From Kribbella rubisoli (GTDB taxonomy: Bacteria; Actinomycetota; Actinomycetes; Propionibacteriales; Kribbellaceae), in NCBI RefSeq assembly GCF_004217145.1, contig NZ_SHKR01000001.1, positions 55,583 through 119,582 of the forward strand: a DNA stretch of 64,000 nt. The letters are read 5' to 3'. Positions 26,525-35,303 of this stretch are shown here, piece after piece. Positions within the stretch are counted from its first letter, which is position 1. Each line of letters begins with the position of its first letter. A program made the translations under genes and the position numbers. The notes beneath the pieces were generated by a model. It was not told the DNA's origin, did not search any database, and worked only from the letters and a program-made list of their open reading frames with translations.

Positions 26525-28216
26525 ATGACTGCTGGCGTCACCTCTCCGGCTGCCCGTAAACCCGCCCGCCCCCGCAAGGGCAAAGGCGAAGGGCAGTGGG
26601 CGCTCGGCTACCGCGAGCCGCTGAACAAGAACGAGGAGAACAAGAAGAACGACGACGGCCTGAACGTCCGGGCCCGGATCGAGAACGTCTACGCGCACCG
26701 GGGCTTCGACTCGATCGACCCCGCCGACCTGCGCGGCCGGTTCCGCTGGTGGGGGCTGTACACCCAGCGCAAGCCCGGGATCGACGGCGGCAAGACCGCG
26801 ACGCTGGAGCCCGAAGAGCTGGACGACCGCTACTTCATGATGCGGGTCCGGGTCGAGGGCGGGCAGCTGACCGCCGAGCAACTCCGGGTGATCGCCGAGA
26901 TCTCCACGACGTACGCGCGCGACACCGCCGACATCACCGACCGGCAGAACATCCAGCTGCACTGGATCCGGATCGAGGACGTGCCGGCCATCTGGGAGCG
27001 GCTCGAGGCAGTCGGTCTGTACACCACCGAGGCCTGTGGTGACGTACCGCGCGTCGTGATCGCCAGCCCGGTCGCGGGGATCGCCGCGGACGAGATCATC
27101 GACCCGACGCCGGCCATCGACGAGATCGTCTCGAAGTACATCGGATCCGACGAGTTCTCGAACCTGCCGCGGAAGTTCAAGACCGCGCTGACCGGTCACC
27201 CGTCGCACGACGTCGTACCGGAGGTGAACGACATCGCGTTCGTCGGCGTCGTACACCCGGAGCACGGCCCCGGCTTCGACCTCTGGGTCGGCGGCGGCCT
27301 GTCGACGAACCCGATGCTCGCGCAGCGACTGGGGACCTGGATCCCGCTGGACGAGGTCGCCGAGGCCTGGTGGGGCGTCACCAGCATCTTCCGCGACTAC
27401 GGGTACCGGCGGCTGCGGACCCGGGCCCGGCTGAAGTTCCTGCTGGCGGACTGGGGTGTGGAGAAGTTCCGTGAGGTGCTCGAGGACAAGTACCTCAAGC
27501 GGAAGCTGATCGACGGGCCCGCGCCCGAGGTTCCCGCCGTACAGGGTGATCACGTCGGCGTGCACCAGCAGAAGGACGGCAAGTTCTTCGTCGGTGTCGC
27601 TCCGGTCGTCGGCCGGGTGTCCGGCGCCAAGCTCGCGCAGGTCGCCGACGTAGTCGCGAAGCACGGGTCGAACCGGATCCGGACCACCGCGCAGCAGAAG
27701 CTGCTCGTGCTCGACGTCGAGGAGTCGCAGGTCGACTCGCTCGTCGCCGAACTGAACGCGCTCGGGTTCCAGGCGAACCCGTCGGCCTGGCGGCGGAACA
27801 CGATGGCCTGCACCGGCATCGAGTTCTGCAAGCTGGCGATCGTCGAGACCAAGGCCAAGGCGGCCCAGCTGATCGACGAGCTCGAGGAGCGGATCCCGGA
27901 GCTCGACGTACCGATCACCGTGAACGTGAACGGCTGCCCGAACTCGTGCGCCCGGATCCAGGTCGCGGACATCGGCCTGAAGGGCCAGCTAGTGATGGAT
28001 GCCGATGGCAACCAGGTGCCGGGCTACCAGGTGCACCTCGGCGGCGGCCTCGGCCTGGACGCCGGCTTCGGCCGGAAGCTGCGTGGTCACAAGGTCACCG
28101 CGGACGACCTGACCGACTATGTCGAGCGCGTCACCCAGAACTACCTCAAGGAGCGCAACGAAGGCGAGCGCTTCGCGCAGTGGGTCACCCGAGCGGATGA
28201 GGAGGCACTTCAGTGA
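26525..28216 (+). CDS. sir: Ferredoxin-dependent assimilatory sulfite reductase
   Basis: This 563-aa siroheme/4Fe-4S enzyme reduces sulfite to sulfide. The cluster and siroheme-binding cysteines are at 429/435 (CTGIEFC) and 471/475 (NGCPNSCAR); two ferrodoxin-like repeats are visible (DRQNIQLHWIRIEDVPAIWE and its partner). Nitrite reductase is very similar, but the cysH-cysD-cysN context and the Cys leader make sulfite the likely substrate (NirA/SirA type). The start follows GGACAAGG. Confidence 0.93.
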   Translation: MTAGVTSPAARKPARPRKGKGEGQWALGYREPLNKNEENKKNDDGLNVRARIENVYAHRGFDSIDPADLRGRFRWWGLYTQRKPGIDGGKTATLEPEELDDRYFMMRVRVEGGQLTAEQLRVIAEISTTYARDTADITDRQNIQLHWIRIEDVPAIWERLEAVGLYTTEACGDVPRVVIASPVAGIAADEIIDPTPAIDEIVSKYIGSDEFSNLPRKFKTALTGHPSHDVVPEVNDIAFVGVVHPEHGPGFDLWVGGGLSTNPMLAQRLGTWIPLDEVAEAWWGVTSIFRDYGYRRLRTRARLKFLLADWGVEKFREVLEDKYLKRKLIDGPAPEVPAVQGDHVGVHQQKDGKFFVGVAPVVGRVSGAKLAQVADVVAKHGSNRIRTTAQQKLLVLDVEESQVDSLVAELNALGFQANPSAWRRNTMACTGIEFCKLAIVETKAKAAQLIDELEERIPELDVPITVNVNGCPNSCARIQVADIGLKGQLVMDADGNQVPGYQVHLGGGLGLDAGFGRKLRGHKVTADDLTDYVERVTQNYLKERNEGERFAQWVTRADEEALQ

Positions 28217-28362
28217 CTGAGCGTGCGGCACCTCTTTACTGCCCGTACTGCGGGGACGAGGACCTCAGGCCCTCCGAAGAAGGCCATGGCGCGTGGGAGT
28301 GCCGGCCGTGTGCACGGGTGTTCCAGCTGAAGATGATCGGGTTGCGGGTGACGGTGGAATGA
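28213..28362 (+). CDS. Small zinc ribbon protein of the sulfite reductase operon
   Basis: This 49-aa protein starts at a GTG overlapping the sir stop (GTGA) and its stop overlaps the cysH start (ATGA), so it is translationally coupled on both sides. CPYCG (Cys10, Cys13) and CRPC (Cys30, Cys33) form a rubredoxin-like zinc ribbon. Small proteins occupy the same place in Streptomyces sulfite reductase operons. Function unknown; a metal- or electron-handling partner of sulfite or APS reductase is possible. Confidence 0.8.
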   Translation: MTERAAPLYCPYCGDEDLRPSEEGHGAWECRPCARVFQLKMIGLRVTVE

Positions 28363-29045
28363 GTACGGATCTCAAGACAATCGCCGAGGAGGCCAACGAA
28401 CGGTTGGCCGATGCGTCGGCCGTGGAGGTGCTCGCGTGGGCCCGCGAGACGTTCGGTGACGAGCTCGTGGTCACCGCGTCGATGGCCGACGGTGCGCTCC
28501 CCCACTTGGCCGCACAGGCCGCGCCGGGCGTCGACGTACTGTTCATCGACACCGGTTACCACTTCGCCGAGACGATCGGGACCCGGGACGCGGTTGCGGC
28601 GACGCTGCCGATCCACCTGATCAACGCCACCCCGCAGCAGACGGTCGCCGAGCAGGACGCGGAGTACGGCGAGAAGCTGCACGATCGCGACCCGAACAAG
28701 TGCTGTGCGATGCGCAAGGTCGAGCCGCTGAACCGGTACCTGTCCGGCTACAAGGCCTGGGTCACCGGCATCCGCCGCGAGGAGGCGCCGACCCGCGCGA
28801 ACACCCCGGTCGTCGAGTACGACGCCAAGCGCGACATGGTCAAGCTGAACCCGATCGCACCGTGGACGCAGGACGACCTGGACGCCTACATCCAGGACAA
28901 CGGCGTACTCGTGAATCTCTTGCAGTACGACGGCTACCCGTCGATCGGCTGCGAGCCGTGCACGCAACGCGTCGCGCCCGGCGAGGACCCGCGCAGCGGC
29001 CGCTGGGCGGGCACCGGCAAGGTCGAATGCGGGCTGCACACATGA
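28359..29045 (+). CDS. cysH: Adenylylsulfate (APS) reductase
   Basis: This 228-aa enzyme reduces APS to sulfite. The four cysteines Cys115/116 (KCCAMRK) and Cys198/201 (CEPC), which bind a [4Fe-4S] cluster, mark the APS rather than the PAPS branch. The catalytic Cys224 is in the C-terminal KVECGLH. No cysC (APS kinase) is present in the operon and CysN lacks a kinase domain, which agrees. The start is the ATG overlapping the previous stop. Confidence 0.93.
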   Translation: MSTDLKTIAEEANERLADASAVEVLAWARETFGDELVVTASMADGALPHLAAQAAPGVDVLFIDTGYHFAETIGTRDAVAATLPIHLINATPQQTVAEQDAEYGEKLHDRDPNKCCAMRKVEPLNRYLSGYKAWVTGIRREEAPTRANTPVVEYDAKRDMVKLNPIAPWTQDDLDAYIQDNGVLVNLLQYDGYPSIGCEPCTQRVAPGEDPRSGRWAGTGKVECGLHT

Positions 29046-29163
29046 CGGTACTTTTGGCCGGGCCTTCGGCGCCGGCGGGGTCACGGGGCTCGACCTCCAG
29101 ATCTTCCCTCGTCGCTCCGGTCGCTTCGCTCCCTCCGCTCCTCAGTCCAGACCGGGAGGCCCC

Positions 29164-30084
29164 GTGACCACGACCACTGCTTCATCTCCGACAACTGTGA
29201 CCGAGCTCGATGCGCTGGAGAGCGAATCGATCTTCGTGTTCCGCGAGGTGGCGGCGGAGTTCGAGCGGCCGGTGATCCTGTTCTCCGGCGGCAAGGACTC
29301 GATCGTGATGCTGCACCTGGCGCGGAAGGCGTTCTCGCCTGCCGGGGTGCCGTTCACGCTCCTGCACGTCGACACCGGGCACAACTTCCCCGAGGTACTG
29401 GCGTACCGCGACGCTGTCGTCGAGCAGCTCGGGCTGCGGCTCGAGGTGGCACGGGTCGAGGAGTACATCGCCGACGGCCGGCTGCGCGAGCGCACCGACG
29501 GGACGCGGAACCAGCTCCAGACCATTCCGTTGCTGGACGCAATCAACGGGCACCGCTTCGACGCGGTGTTCGGCGGCGGCCGGCGCGACGAGGAGCGGGC
29601 CCGGGCGAAGGAGCGGATCTTCAGCCTGCGCGACGAGTTCGGCCAGTGGGACCCGCGGAACCAGCGGCCCGAGTTGTGGTCGCTGTACAACGGCAAGCAC
29701 CGGCCGGGTGAGCACGTGCGGGTGTTCCCGCTGTCCAACTGGACCGAGCTGGACATCTGGCACTACATCGAGCGCGAGCAGATCCCGCTGCCGAGCATCT
29801 ACTACGCGCACGAGCGGGACGTGTTCGAGCGCGACGGCATGTTGCTTGCCGTCGGCCCGTACTCGCAGCCGCGCGCCGGCGAGACAGTTGCCGAGCGCAC
29901 CGTTCGGTACCGGACCGTCGGTGACATGTCCTGCACCGGAGCGGTGGCGAGCAATGCGACGACGGCGGCCGAGGTCGTCGTCGAGGTCGCGGCCAGCGAG
30001 ATCACCGAGCGCGGCGCTACTCGCGCCGACGACCGGGCCAGCGAGGCCGCGATGGAAGACCGCAAGCGAGAGGGGTACTTCTGA
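29164..30084 (+). CDS. cysD: Sulfate adenylyltransferase subunit 2
   Basis: This 306-aa ATP-pyrophosphatase has the PP-loop SGGKDS at 41-46, HVDTGHNFPE, FGGGRRDEERARAKER and the conserved end DRKREGYF. With CysN it makes APS from sulfate and ATP. Start is GTG 29164. The 118-bp gap after cysH is GC-rich and holds no gene that I can support. It is coupled to cysN by ATGA. Confidence 0.95.
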   Translation: MTTTTASSPTTVTELDALESESIFVFREVAAEFERPVILFSGGKDSIVMLHLARKAFSPAGVPFTLLHVDTGHNFPEVLAYRDAVVEQLGLRLEVARVEEYIADGRLRERTDGTRNQLQTIPLLDAINGHRFDAVFGGGRRDEERARAKERIFSLRDEFGQWDPRNQRPELWSLYNGKHRPGEHVRVFPLSNWTELDIWHYIEREQIPLPSIYYAHERDVFERDGMLLAVGPYSQPRAGETVAERTVRYRTVGDMSCTGAVASNATTAAEVVVEVAASEITERGATRADDRASEAAMEDRKREGYF

Positions 30085-31370
30085 TGAGCACCCTGTTGCG
30101 TCTGGCAACAGCCGGATCGGTGGACGACGGCAAGTCCACGCTGGTCGGGCGTTTGCTGCACGACTGCAAGGCGATCCTGGCCGACCAGATCGCGCACGTG
30201 AAGACGGTCTCCGAAGCCCGTGGCGGTGACTTCGACTTCGCGCTGCTCACCGACGGTCTGCGGGCCGAGCGTGAGCAGGGCATCACGATCGACGTTGCCT
30301 ACCGGTACTTCGCGACCGACAAGCGCTCGTTCATCCTGGCCGACTGCCCCGGGCACGTGCAATACACGCGGAACACCGTGACCGGCGCCTCGACCGCGGA
30401 CGTGGTGATCATCCTGGTCGACGCGCGGCACGGCGTACTCGAGCAGACCCGCCGGCATCTGGCCGTGGCCGGTCTGCTCCGGGTGCCTCACGTCGTCCTC
30501 GCGGTGAACAAGATCGACCTGGTCGGCTACGACGAAGCCGGGTTCACCAAGATCGCCAAGGACGTCAACGAGGTCGCCGACCAGCTCGGCATCGCGGACA
30601 TCCAGGCGATCCCGGTCTCCGCGCTCGTCGGCGACAACGTGGTCGACAAATCCGCCGAGACGGCCTGGTACGACGGCCCCACGCTGCTCGAGTACCTGGA
30701 GAACGCCACCGGGCGGATCGACAACTCCCAGCAGCCGCTGCGGTTCCCGGTGCAGTACGTGATCCGGCCGCAGACCGACGACCAGTACCGCGACTACCGC
30801 GGCTACACCGGAACCGTTGCCTCCGGCACCGTTTCGGTCGGCGACCAGGTGATCGTGCTGCCCGCCGGCCGTCGTACGTCGGTGGCCGGTATCGACCGGG
30901 CCGTCGTCACGGCGACGTCGACCGCGGTGGTCGAGCGGCCGTCCGCGGTGGCCGGTGAAGCGGTCACCGTCCGCCTCACCGACGACCTCGACGTGGCCCG
31001 CGGCTCGGTCATCGTGGCGGCCGAAGCCTCCCCCGGCACCCGCCGGGAACTGGCCGCGACCGTGAGCTGGCTGTCCGACCGGCCACTGACCGTCGGGGCC
31101 CGGGTGCTGATCAAGCACACCACCACCACCGCGCAGGCGATCGTCACCAAGATCACCGGCGCGCTGGACCTCGACACGCTCGGAGTCATCGACGCCACCG
31201 AGCTCGCACTGAACGACATCGGCAAGGTGCAACTCAAGATCGCCGCACCGCTGGCCGCCGACCCGTACTCCAGCAACACCATCACCGGATCGTTCCTGCT
31301 GATCGACGCCCACGACGGGTGGACGCTCGCGGCCGGCATGATCGACGACGAAGAAGGGGAACTGCTGTGA
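30084..31370 (+). CDS. cysN: Sulfate adenylyltransferase subunit 1 (GTPase)
   Basis: This 428-aa EF-Tu-like GTPase drives APS synthesis. G1 is GSVDDGKST (11-19), G3 DCPGH and G4 NKID; two beta-barrel domains follow. It ends without an APS kinase fusion. It is coupled on both sides: ATGA with cysD and GTGA with the chelatase. Confidence 0.95.
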   Translation: MSTLLRLATAGSVDDGKSTLVGRLLHDCKAILADQIAHVKTVSEARGGDFDFALLTDGLRAEREQGITIDVAYRYFATDKRSFILADCPGHVQYTRNTVTGASTADVVIILVDARHGVLEQTRRHLAVAGLLRVPHVVLAVNKIDLVGYDEAGFTKIAKDVNEVADQLGIADIQAIPVSALVGDNVVDKSAETAWYDGPTLLEYLENATGRIDNSQQPLRFPVQYVIRPQTDDQYRDYRGYTGTVASGTVSVGDQVIVLPAGRRTSVAGIDRAVVTATSTAVVERPSAVAGEAVTVRLTDDLDVARGSVIVAAEASPGTRRELAATVSWLSDRPLTVGARVLIKHTTTTAQAIVTKITGALDLDTLGVIDATELALNDIGKVQLKIAAPLAADPYSSNTITGSFLLIDAHDGWTLAAGMIDDEEGELL

Positions 31371-32161
31371 CTGCTCCAGCGCTCGTGATCCTCGCCCACG
31401 GCAGCCGCGACCCGCGCTCGGCCGCCACCGTCCACTCGCTCGTGAAGTGCCTGCGCGAGACGCGTGACGACCTGCGGATCGAAGCCTCCTTCCTCGACCA
31501 CTGCCCGCCCACGCCGTACCAGGTGATCGGCAAGCTCGCCGCCGAGGGTGTGGAGGAGGTCGTCGTCCTGCCGTTGCTGCTGTCGTCGGCGTACCACGCG
31601 AAGATCGACGTACCGGCCGTCGTCGACGAGGCGCGGTCGCGGTTCCCGAGCCTGCGGATCATCGCGTCCGACGTCCTCGGGTACGACGACACCCTGCTCG
31701 ACGTACTCGACCGGCGGATGCGGGCCGAGCTCAAGGACGGGCGCGTCCGTGAGCTGGACGCGCTGGTGCTGGCGTGCGCCGGTTCGAGCGACTCGCACGC
31801 GAACGCGAGCGTCACGCGACTCGCGCGCCTGTGGGGTCAGCGGCACAAGCTCCCGGTGACGGCCGCGTTCGTCTGCGCCGCCTCTCCGTCGCCGGCCGAG
31901 GCTGTCCTGAAGTGGCGCCTCGAGGGCCGTCGGCACGTGGCGGTCGGGTCGCTGTTCCTGGCTCCCGGCGTACTGCCGGATCGTGCCGAGTCCACGTCTC
32001 GCCGGGCCGGCGCTGTCGCGGTGTCAGCACCGCTCGGCGTGAGTGACGAGGTGGCTCGCCTGGTCCTCCTCCGGTACGGCGTTGCGGGTCTCGCCCTGCT
32101 GACGCTCGAGCCGGCGCCGCGCCCGGTCATCGCCCGCCCGGAGCTCGTCCGGACCGCCTAG
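31367..32161 (+). CDS. Sirohydrochlorin chelatase, CbiX family
   Basis: This 264-aa protein has LAHGSRDPR, with the metal-binding His, and two repeated chelatase-like halves (EGVEEVVVLPLLLSSAYHAK; GRRHVAVGSLFLAPG). It probably inserts Fe2+ into sirohydrochlorin to give siroheme for the sulfite reductase in the same operon; cobalt chelation for B12 is less likely here. GTG start overlaps the cysN stop. Its stop overlaps the stop of the convergent oxidase gene by 4 bp. Confidence 0.88.
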   Translation: MTAPALVILAHGSRDPRSAATVHSLVKCLRETRDDLRIEASFLDHCPPTPYQVIGKLAAEGVEEVVVLPLLLSSAYHAKIDVPAVVDEARSRFPSLRIIASDVLGYDDTLLDVLDRRMRAELKDGRVRELDALVLACAGSSDSHANASVTRLARLWGQRHKLPVTAAFVCAASPSPAEAVLKWRLEGRRHVAVGSLFLAPGVLPDRAESTSRRAGAVAVSAPLGVSDEVARLVLLRYGVAGLALLTLEPAPRPVIARPELVRTA

Positions 32162-33282
32162 AACCGCAGCGGATCGATGAAGGAGACGTCGGTGTACGGC
32201 GTCTCCTTCGTCGTGATCTGAGCCAGCAACTCCCCCAGACCGGCACAATGCTTGAACCCGTGGCCGCTGTCGCCGCCGGCGATCACCACGCGATCGTCGT
32301 ACCGCCCGGCCAGGAACTGGCCGTCGGGCGAGTCCGTCACCATGCACGGCATCAGCTTGACCGGCTCCGGGTCGAGCTCCGGGAACGACGTCGCGATCGC
32401 CGCCGACAGCTCGGCGATGTCCTTGCGCGGGTGGATGTAGCGGTCGAGCTCGTCCGGGTCGACGTCGCGGTCGCGTTCGGCGCCGTCGAGACCGACCTTG
32501 ACTCCGAAGTCCTCGTCGGAGCCGTGTCCCCACAATCCCTTGCCATCGGCAAATTCCCAGATGAACGCCGGGAAGTTCCGCAGCTGGAACGCGTCCGACG
32601 CCGGGTCCTTCGGCTGGAACCAGAACAACGGCGTACGCCGCGGTGACAGCGGCGCCGCCGGGACGAGCTTGCTCAGCCAGGCGCCCGTGCTGATCACGAC
32701 CTGGTCCGCTGTGACGCTGGTGGTCGGCGTACGAACCGTCACCGCGTCCGGACCGATCTCGATCGCCGTCACCATCGTGTGCGGATACACGGTCGCGCCC
32801 AACCGCTGCGCCTCGGCGACATGCGCCCGCACGGTCGGCTCGGCGTAGCAGATCCCCGCGCCGGGATCCCACACCGCGACATCCTCGGCCGCCAGGTTGT
32901 ACTGCGGAAACCGGCTGTGCAGCTCGTCATGCGACAGATCCGTGGTCGGCGCGCCCGCATCGGCCGCCGCCTGCTGCGCGCCCTTCACCGGACGGCTGCT
33001 CGGGCCGCCGACGTTCAACGAGCCGGTCTGGCGGACGTACGTCTCACCGGTCCCCTCCCCCAGCTCGGTCCACAGCGCCAGCGATTTCCGCGCGATCTCG
33101 GTCAGCCCCGGATGCTCCAAACACGCCACCCGGAACAACCGCGTCGCCCCGTGCGACGAACCGAACGAATGCCCGATCCCCTGCCGCTCGATCCCGACCA
33201 CGTTCACCCCACGCGCCGCCAGCCGCCACAACGCCGCCGATCCGAACGCACCCAGCCCCACCACCACGACATCGGTTCGCAT
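32158..33282 (-). CDS. FAD-dependent N-methyl amino acid oxidase (SolA/monomeric sarcosine oxidase type)
   Basis: This 374-aa flavoprotein has the FAD dinucleotide motif VVVVGLGAFGSAALWRLA, SFGSSHGATRLFR and GGDSGHGFKHC near the C terminus. The Cys of LMPCMVTDSPDGQF is at the position used for covalent FAD attachment in MSOX/SolA. It probably oxidises sarcosine, N-methyltryptophan or a similar secondary amine to give H2O2. No cofactor genes adjoin it. Confidence 0.85.
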   Translation of the reverse strand: MRTDVVVVGLGAFGSAALWRLAARGVNVVGIERQGIGHSFGSSHGATRLFRVACLEHPGLTEIARKSLALWTELGEGTGETYVRQTGSLNVGGPSSRPVKGAQQAAADAGAPTTDLSHDELHSRFPQYNLAAEDVAVWDPGAGICYAEPTVRAHVAEAQRLGATVYPHTMVTAIEIGPDAVTVRTPTTSVTADQVVISTGAWLSKLVPAAPLSPRRTPLFWFQPKDPASDAFQLRNFPAFIWEFADGKGLWGHGSDEDFGVKVGLDGAERDRDVDPDELDRYIHPRKDIAELSAAIATSFPELDPEPVKLMPCMVTDSPDGQFLAGRYDDRVVIAGGDSGHGFKHCAGLGELLAQITTKETPYTDVSFIDPLRF

Positions 33283-33318
33283 GCGCCAACCCTTTCACAG
33301 GCCAGTGTCTCGACAGCC

Positions 33319-33334
33319 TGATATCTTGATATCT
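33319..33334 (+). promoter_or_regulatory. Tandem TGATATCT direct repeat at the RHH start
   Basis: TGATATCT occurs twice head to tail and ends exactly at the base before the ATG of the RHH gene. Each unit contains the palindrome GATATC. The position suggests a leaderless transcript whose promoter overlaps a binding site, probably for the RHH protein itself. Confidence 0.65.
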
Positions 33335-33562
33335 ATGGCGAAGGACGCGACCAAGAACATCCTGCTGCGGCTCGACCCCGAGTTGGCCGAGCGGCTGCAG
33401 ACGGTGGCATCGGTGGAGGGGCGGTCGGTGTCCGACGTGGCGCGGGAGGCGATCGCGGCGCTGGTCGATCAGCGGCGGCAGGACACCCAGTTCAGTCGGC
33501 TGCTCGAGGAGAACCTCAGCCGGCACGAGGAGTCCCTGCGCCGGCTGCGGAGCGACGACTGA
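33335..33562 (+). CDS. Ribbon-helix-helix (Arc/MetJ-type) protein
   Basis: This 75-aa protein begins with an RHH motif: KNILLRLDPELAERLQTVAS (strand and helix) and GRSVSDVAREAIAALVDQRR (helix). A charged tail (LLEENLSRHEESLRRLRSDD) could bind a partner. The layout is antitoxin-like: small DNA-binding protein first, larger protein second, with overlapping TGATG. It probably binds the tandem repeat before its own start. Confidence 0.8.
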   Translation: MAKDATKNILLRLDPELAERLQTVASVEGRSVSDVAREAIAALVDQRRQDTQFSRLLEENLSRHEESLRRLRSDD

Positions 33563-34650
33563 TGCGTTACCTCGGTCCGTACGACGTGCTCGCGGTCGCG
33601 GCGCGGGTGTTGCGTTGCAGCTCGGCAGACGCCGTACTGCGGACCGACCTGAACGCGGTGGAGCGGGTGCTGGACAGCGTCCGGCTGACCAGCGGGTTGG
33701 CCGAATCGGCGGGCGTGATGCTCGCCGGCCTGGTGCGGTCGCGGCCCTTCGACGCGGCCAATCGGGTGGTCGCCGTCGCGGTGGTGCTGCAGTTCGTCTC
33801 GCTGAATCGGGCCGAGCTGCAGCTGGAGCCGGTCGCGGACGTCGACGAGCTGCTCGATCGGATTGCGGCCGGCGAGGCGAGCTATCGCGAGGCCGGGGTC
33901 TTCATCCGGAGCCGGCTCGAACACCGGCCGGTGAAGCCCGAGGACTTGCAGGACGACCTGCGGCTCGAGCTGCTGCTCAGCGAGGAGACGCTGACGTTCG
34001 ATGTCGAGCAGGAATGGTGGAGGGGAGTCCGGATGTACGAGCAGTTCAGCGACCCGGCCAGGCGGGTCATCGTCCTCGCCCAGGAGGAGGCGCGCGGTTT
34101 CGACCACGCGTACGTCGGCACAGAGCACCTCCTGCTCGGACTGATCACCGAGGGCCAGAGCATCGCCGCGCGGGTCCTGAACGCTGTCGGGATCACCGCG
34201 CCGGCGGTGAAGGACCTCGTGGTGGAGATCATCGGCCGCGGGAACGGCGCTGCCGAGGGATCGATCCCGTTCACCCCGCGCGCGAAGAGCACGTTCGAGT
34301 ACGCGTGGGGCGAGTCGAAGGCACGCGGGGCGGAGCAGGTCCGGCCGGAGCACCTGCTGCTCGGCGTACTCAATGATCGTGACGGCGTCGGCGGCCAGAT
34401 CATCACGAAGCTTGCCGCCGACATCGATCAGGTACGCCGCAAGCTCGAGGAGCGGATGACCTGGCGCGAACGCTCCGAGTCGCTGGTCACCGGCATGCTT
34501 GCCGAAGGCGCCTCCTGGACGACGTACGGACGACGCCACCACCTGATCCACGAGCTCACCGCGCTGCTCGACGAGAACGAGCGCCTGCACGAACAGGTCG
34601 CGAACCTCCGGGACCTGCTCCGCCGGCACGAGATCGACCCGGACAGCTGA
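33562..34650 (+). CDS. Doc/Fic-like N-terminal domain fused to two ClpC-type N repeats
   Basis: This 362-aa protein has three parts. Residues 1-140 resemble Doc: around 61-83, RPFDAANRVVAVAVVLQF aligns without gaps to the Doc HPFxDGNKR helix, but His is Arg61 and the Gly is Ala66. Residues 158-300 form a tandem Clp_N domain (EQFSDPARRVIVLAQEEA; YVGTEHLLLGLITEG; second repeat RPEHLLLGVLNDRDG), which in ClpC binds adaptors or phospho-Arg. A short coiled coil ends the protein (LTALLDENERLHEQVANL). There is no AAA+ or protease domain. Function unknown. Confidence 0.75.
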   Translation: MRYLGPYDVLAVAARVLRCSSADAVLRTDLNAVERVLDSVRLTSGLAESAGVMLAGLVRSRPFDAANRVVAVAVVLQFVSLNRAELQLEPVADVDELLDRIAAGEASYREAGVFIRSRLEHRPVKPEDLQDDLRLELLLSEETLTFDVEQEWWRGVRMYEQFSDPARRVIVLAQEEARGFDHAYVGTEHLLLGLITEGQSIAARVLNAVGITAPAVKDLVVEIIGRGNGAAEGSIPFTPRAKSTFEYAWGESKARGAEQVRPEHLLLGVLNDRDGVGGQIITKLAADIDQVRRKLEERMTWRERSESLVTGMLAEGASWTTYGRRHHLIHELTALLDENERLHEQVANLRDLLRRHEIDPDS

Positions 34651-34652
34651 GC

Positions 34653-35258
34653 TCAGGCGGCTTCGACGAACAGACAGATCCCAGCCGTCAGGAACCAGAG
34701 GTTGGTGCTCAGCAGGAACACACGCTCGAACAGGCCGAAGACCACGCGCAGCCGCGGCACGAGCGCGATCACCAGCAGGACGAGCGACACCAGCGCGACG
34801 AGGCGCAGGACAGAGAGCAGGCCGCTCACCGACTCCCAGGCACCGACGGATCCGAGTTCGGGCGTCATCCCGGCGATCGCGGAGTACGTCAGTGCGAACG
34901 CGGCAACCGCGAACAGATAGTGCAGCCGCCCGGAGCGGGTCAGTCGCTGCCCCTCCAGATCGGTCGGGAACTTCAGCATGCCGACCCGCGTCACCGGGAT
35001 CAGGAACAGAAACACCAACTGCAGCACCGTCACCGTCGGCGTGCCGGGCTCCAACGCGAGTCCGGCTGCCAGCGCGAGGATGCCGACCGACGACGCCACG
35101 GCCGCCCAGCGGAACAGCCGCGCGTACCGGCCGACGCCGTAATCGCTGACGGCATGCCGGACCGGGTGATAGCCCGTCGGCAGCGCATGCAACGCGACGA
35201 AGACACAGAGGTAGCCGCCCATCCCCAGGACGGCGAGAACTGCCAGGAGCAACGCCAT
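34653..35258 (-). CDS. DUF998 family membrane protein
   Basis: This 201-aa protein has six predicted helices and the DUF998 pattern HPVRHAVSDYGVGRY near the end of helix 1 and FPTDLEGQRLTRSGRLHYLFA in the middle. The function of the family is unknown. It stands alone, convergent with the Clp_N fusion gene. Confidence 0.8.
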   Translation of the reverse strand: MALLLAVLAVLGMGGYLCVFVALHALPTGYHPVRHAVSDYGVGRYARLFRWAAVASSVGILALAAGLALEPGTPTVTVLQLVFLFLIPVTRVGMLKFPTDLEGQRLTRSGRLHYLFAVAAFALTYSAIAGMTPELGSVGAWESVSGLLSVLRLVALVSLVLLVIALVPRLRVVFGLFERVFLLSTNLWFLTAGICLFVEAA

Positions 35259-35303
35259 GGGCCTAACCGTAGGTGGCCCCGGGCGGGGGCCACCTGTCCC
35301 GTG

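Noticed and set aside
29802..31313. 503-codon open frame antisense to cysD/cysN
   Set aside because: It lies opposite two certain genes and shows only shadow composition.
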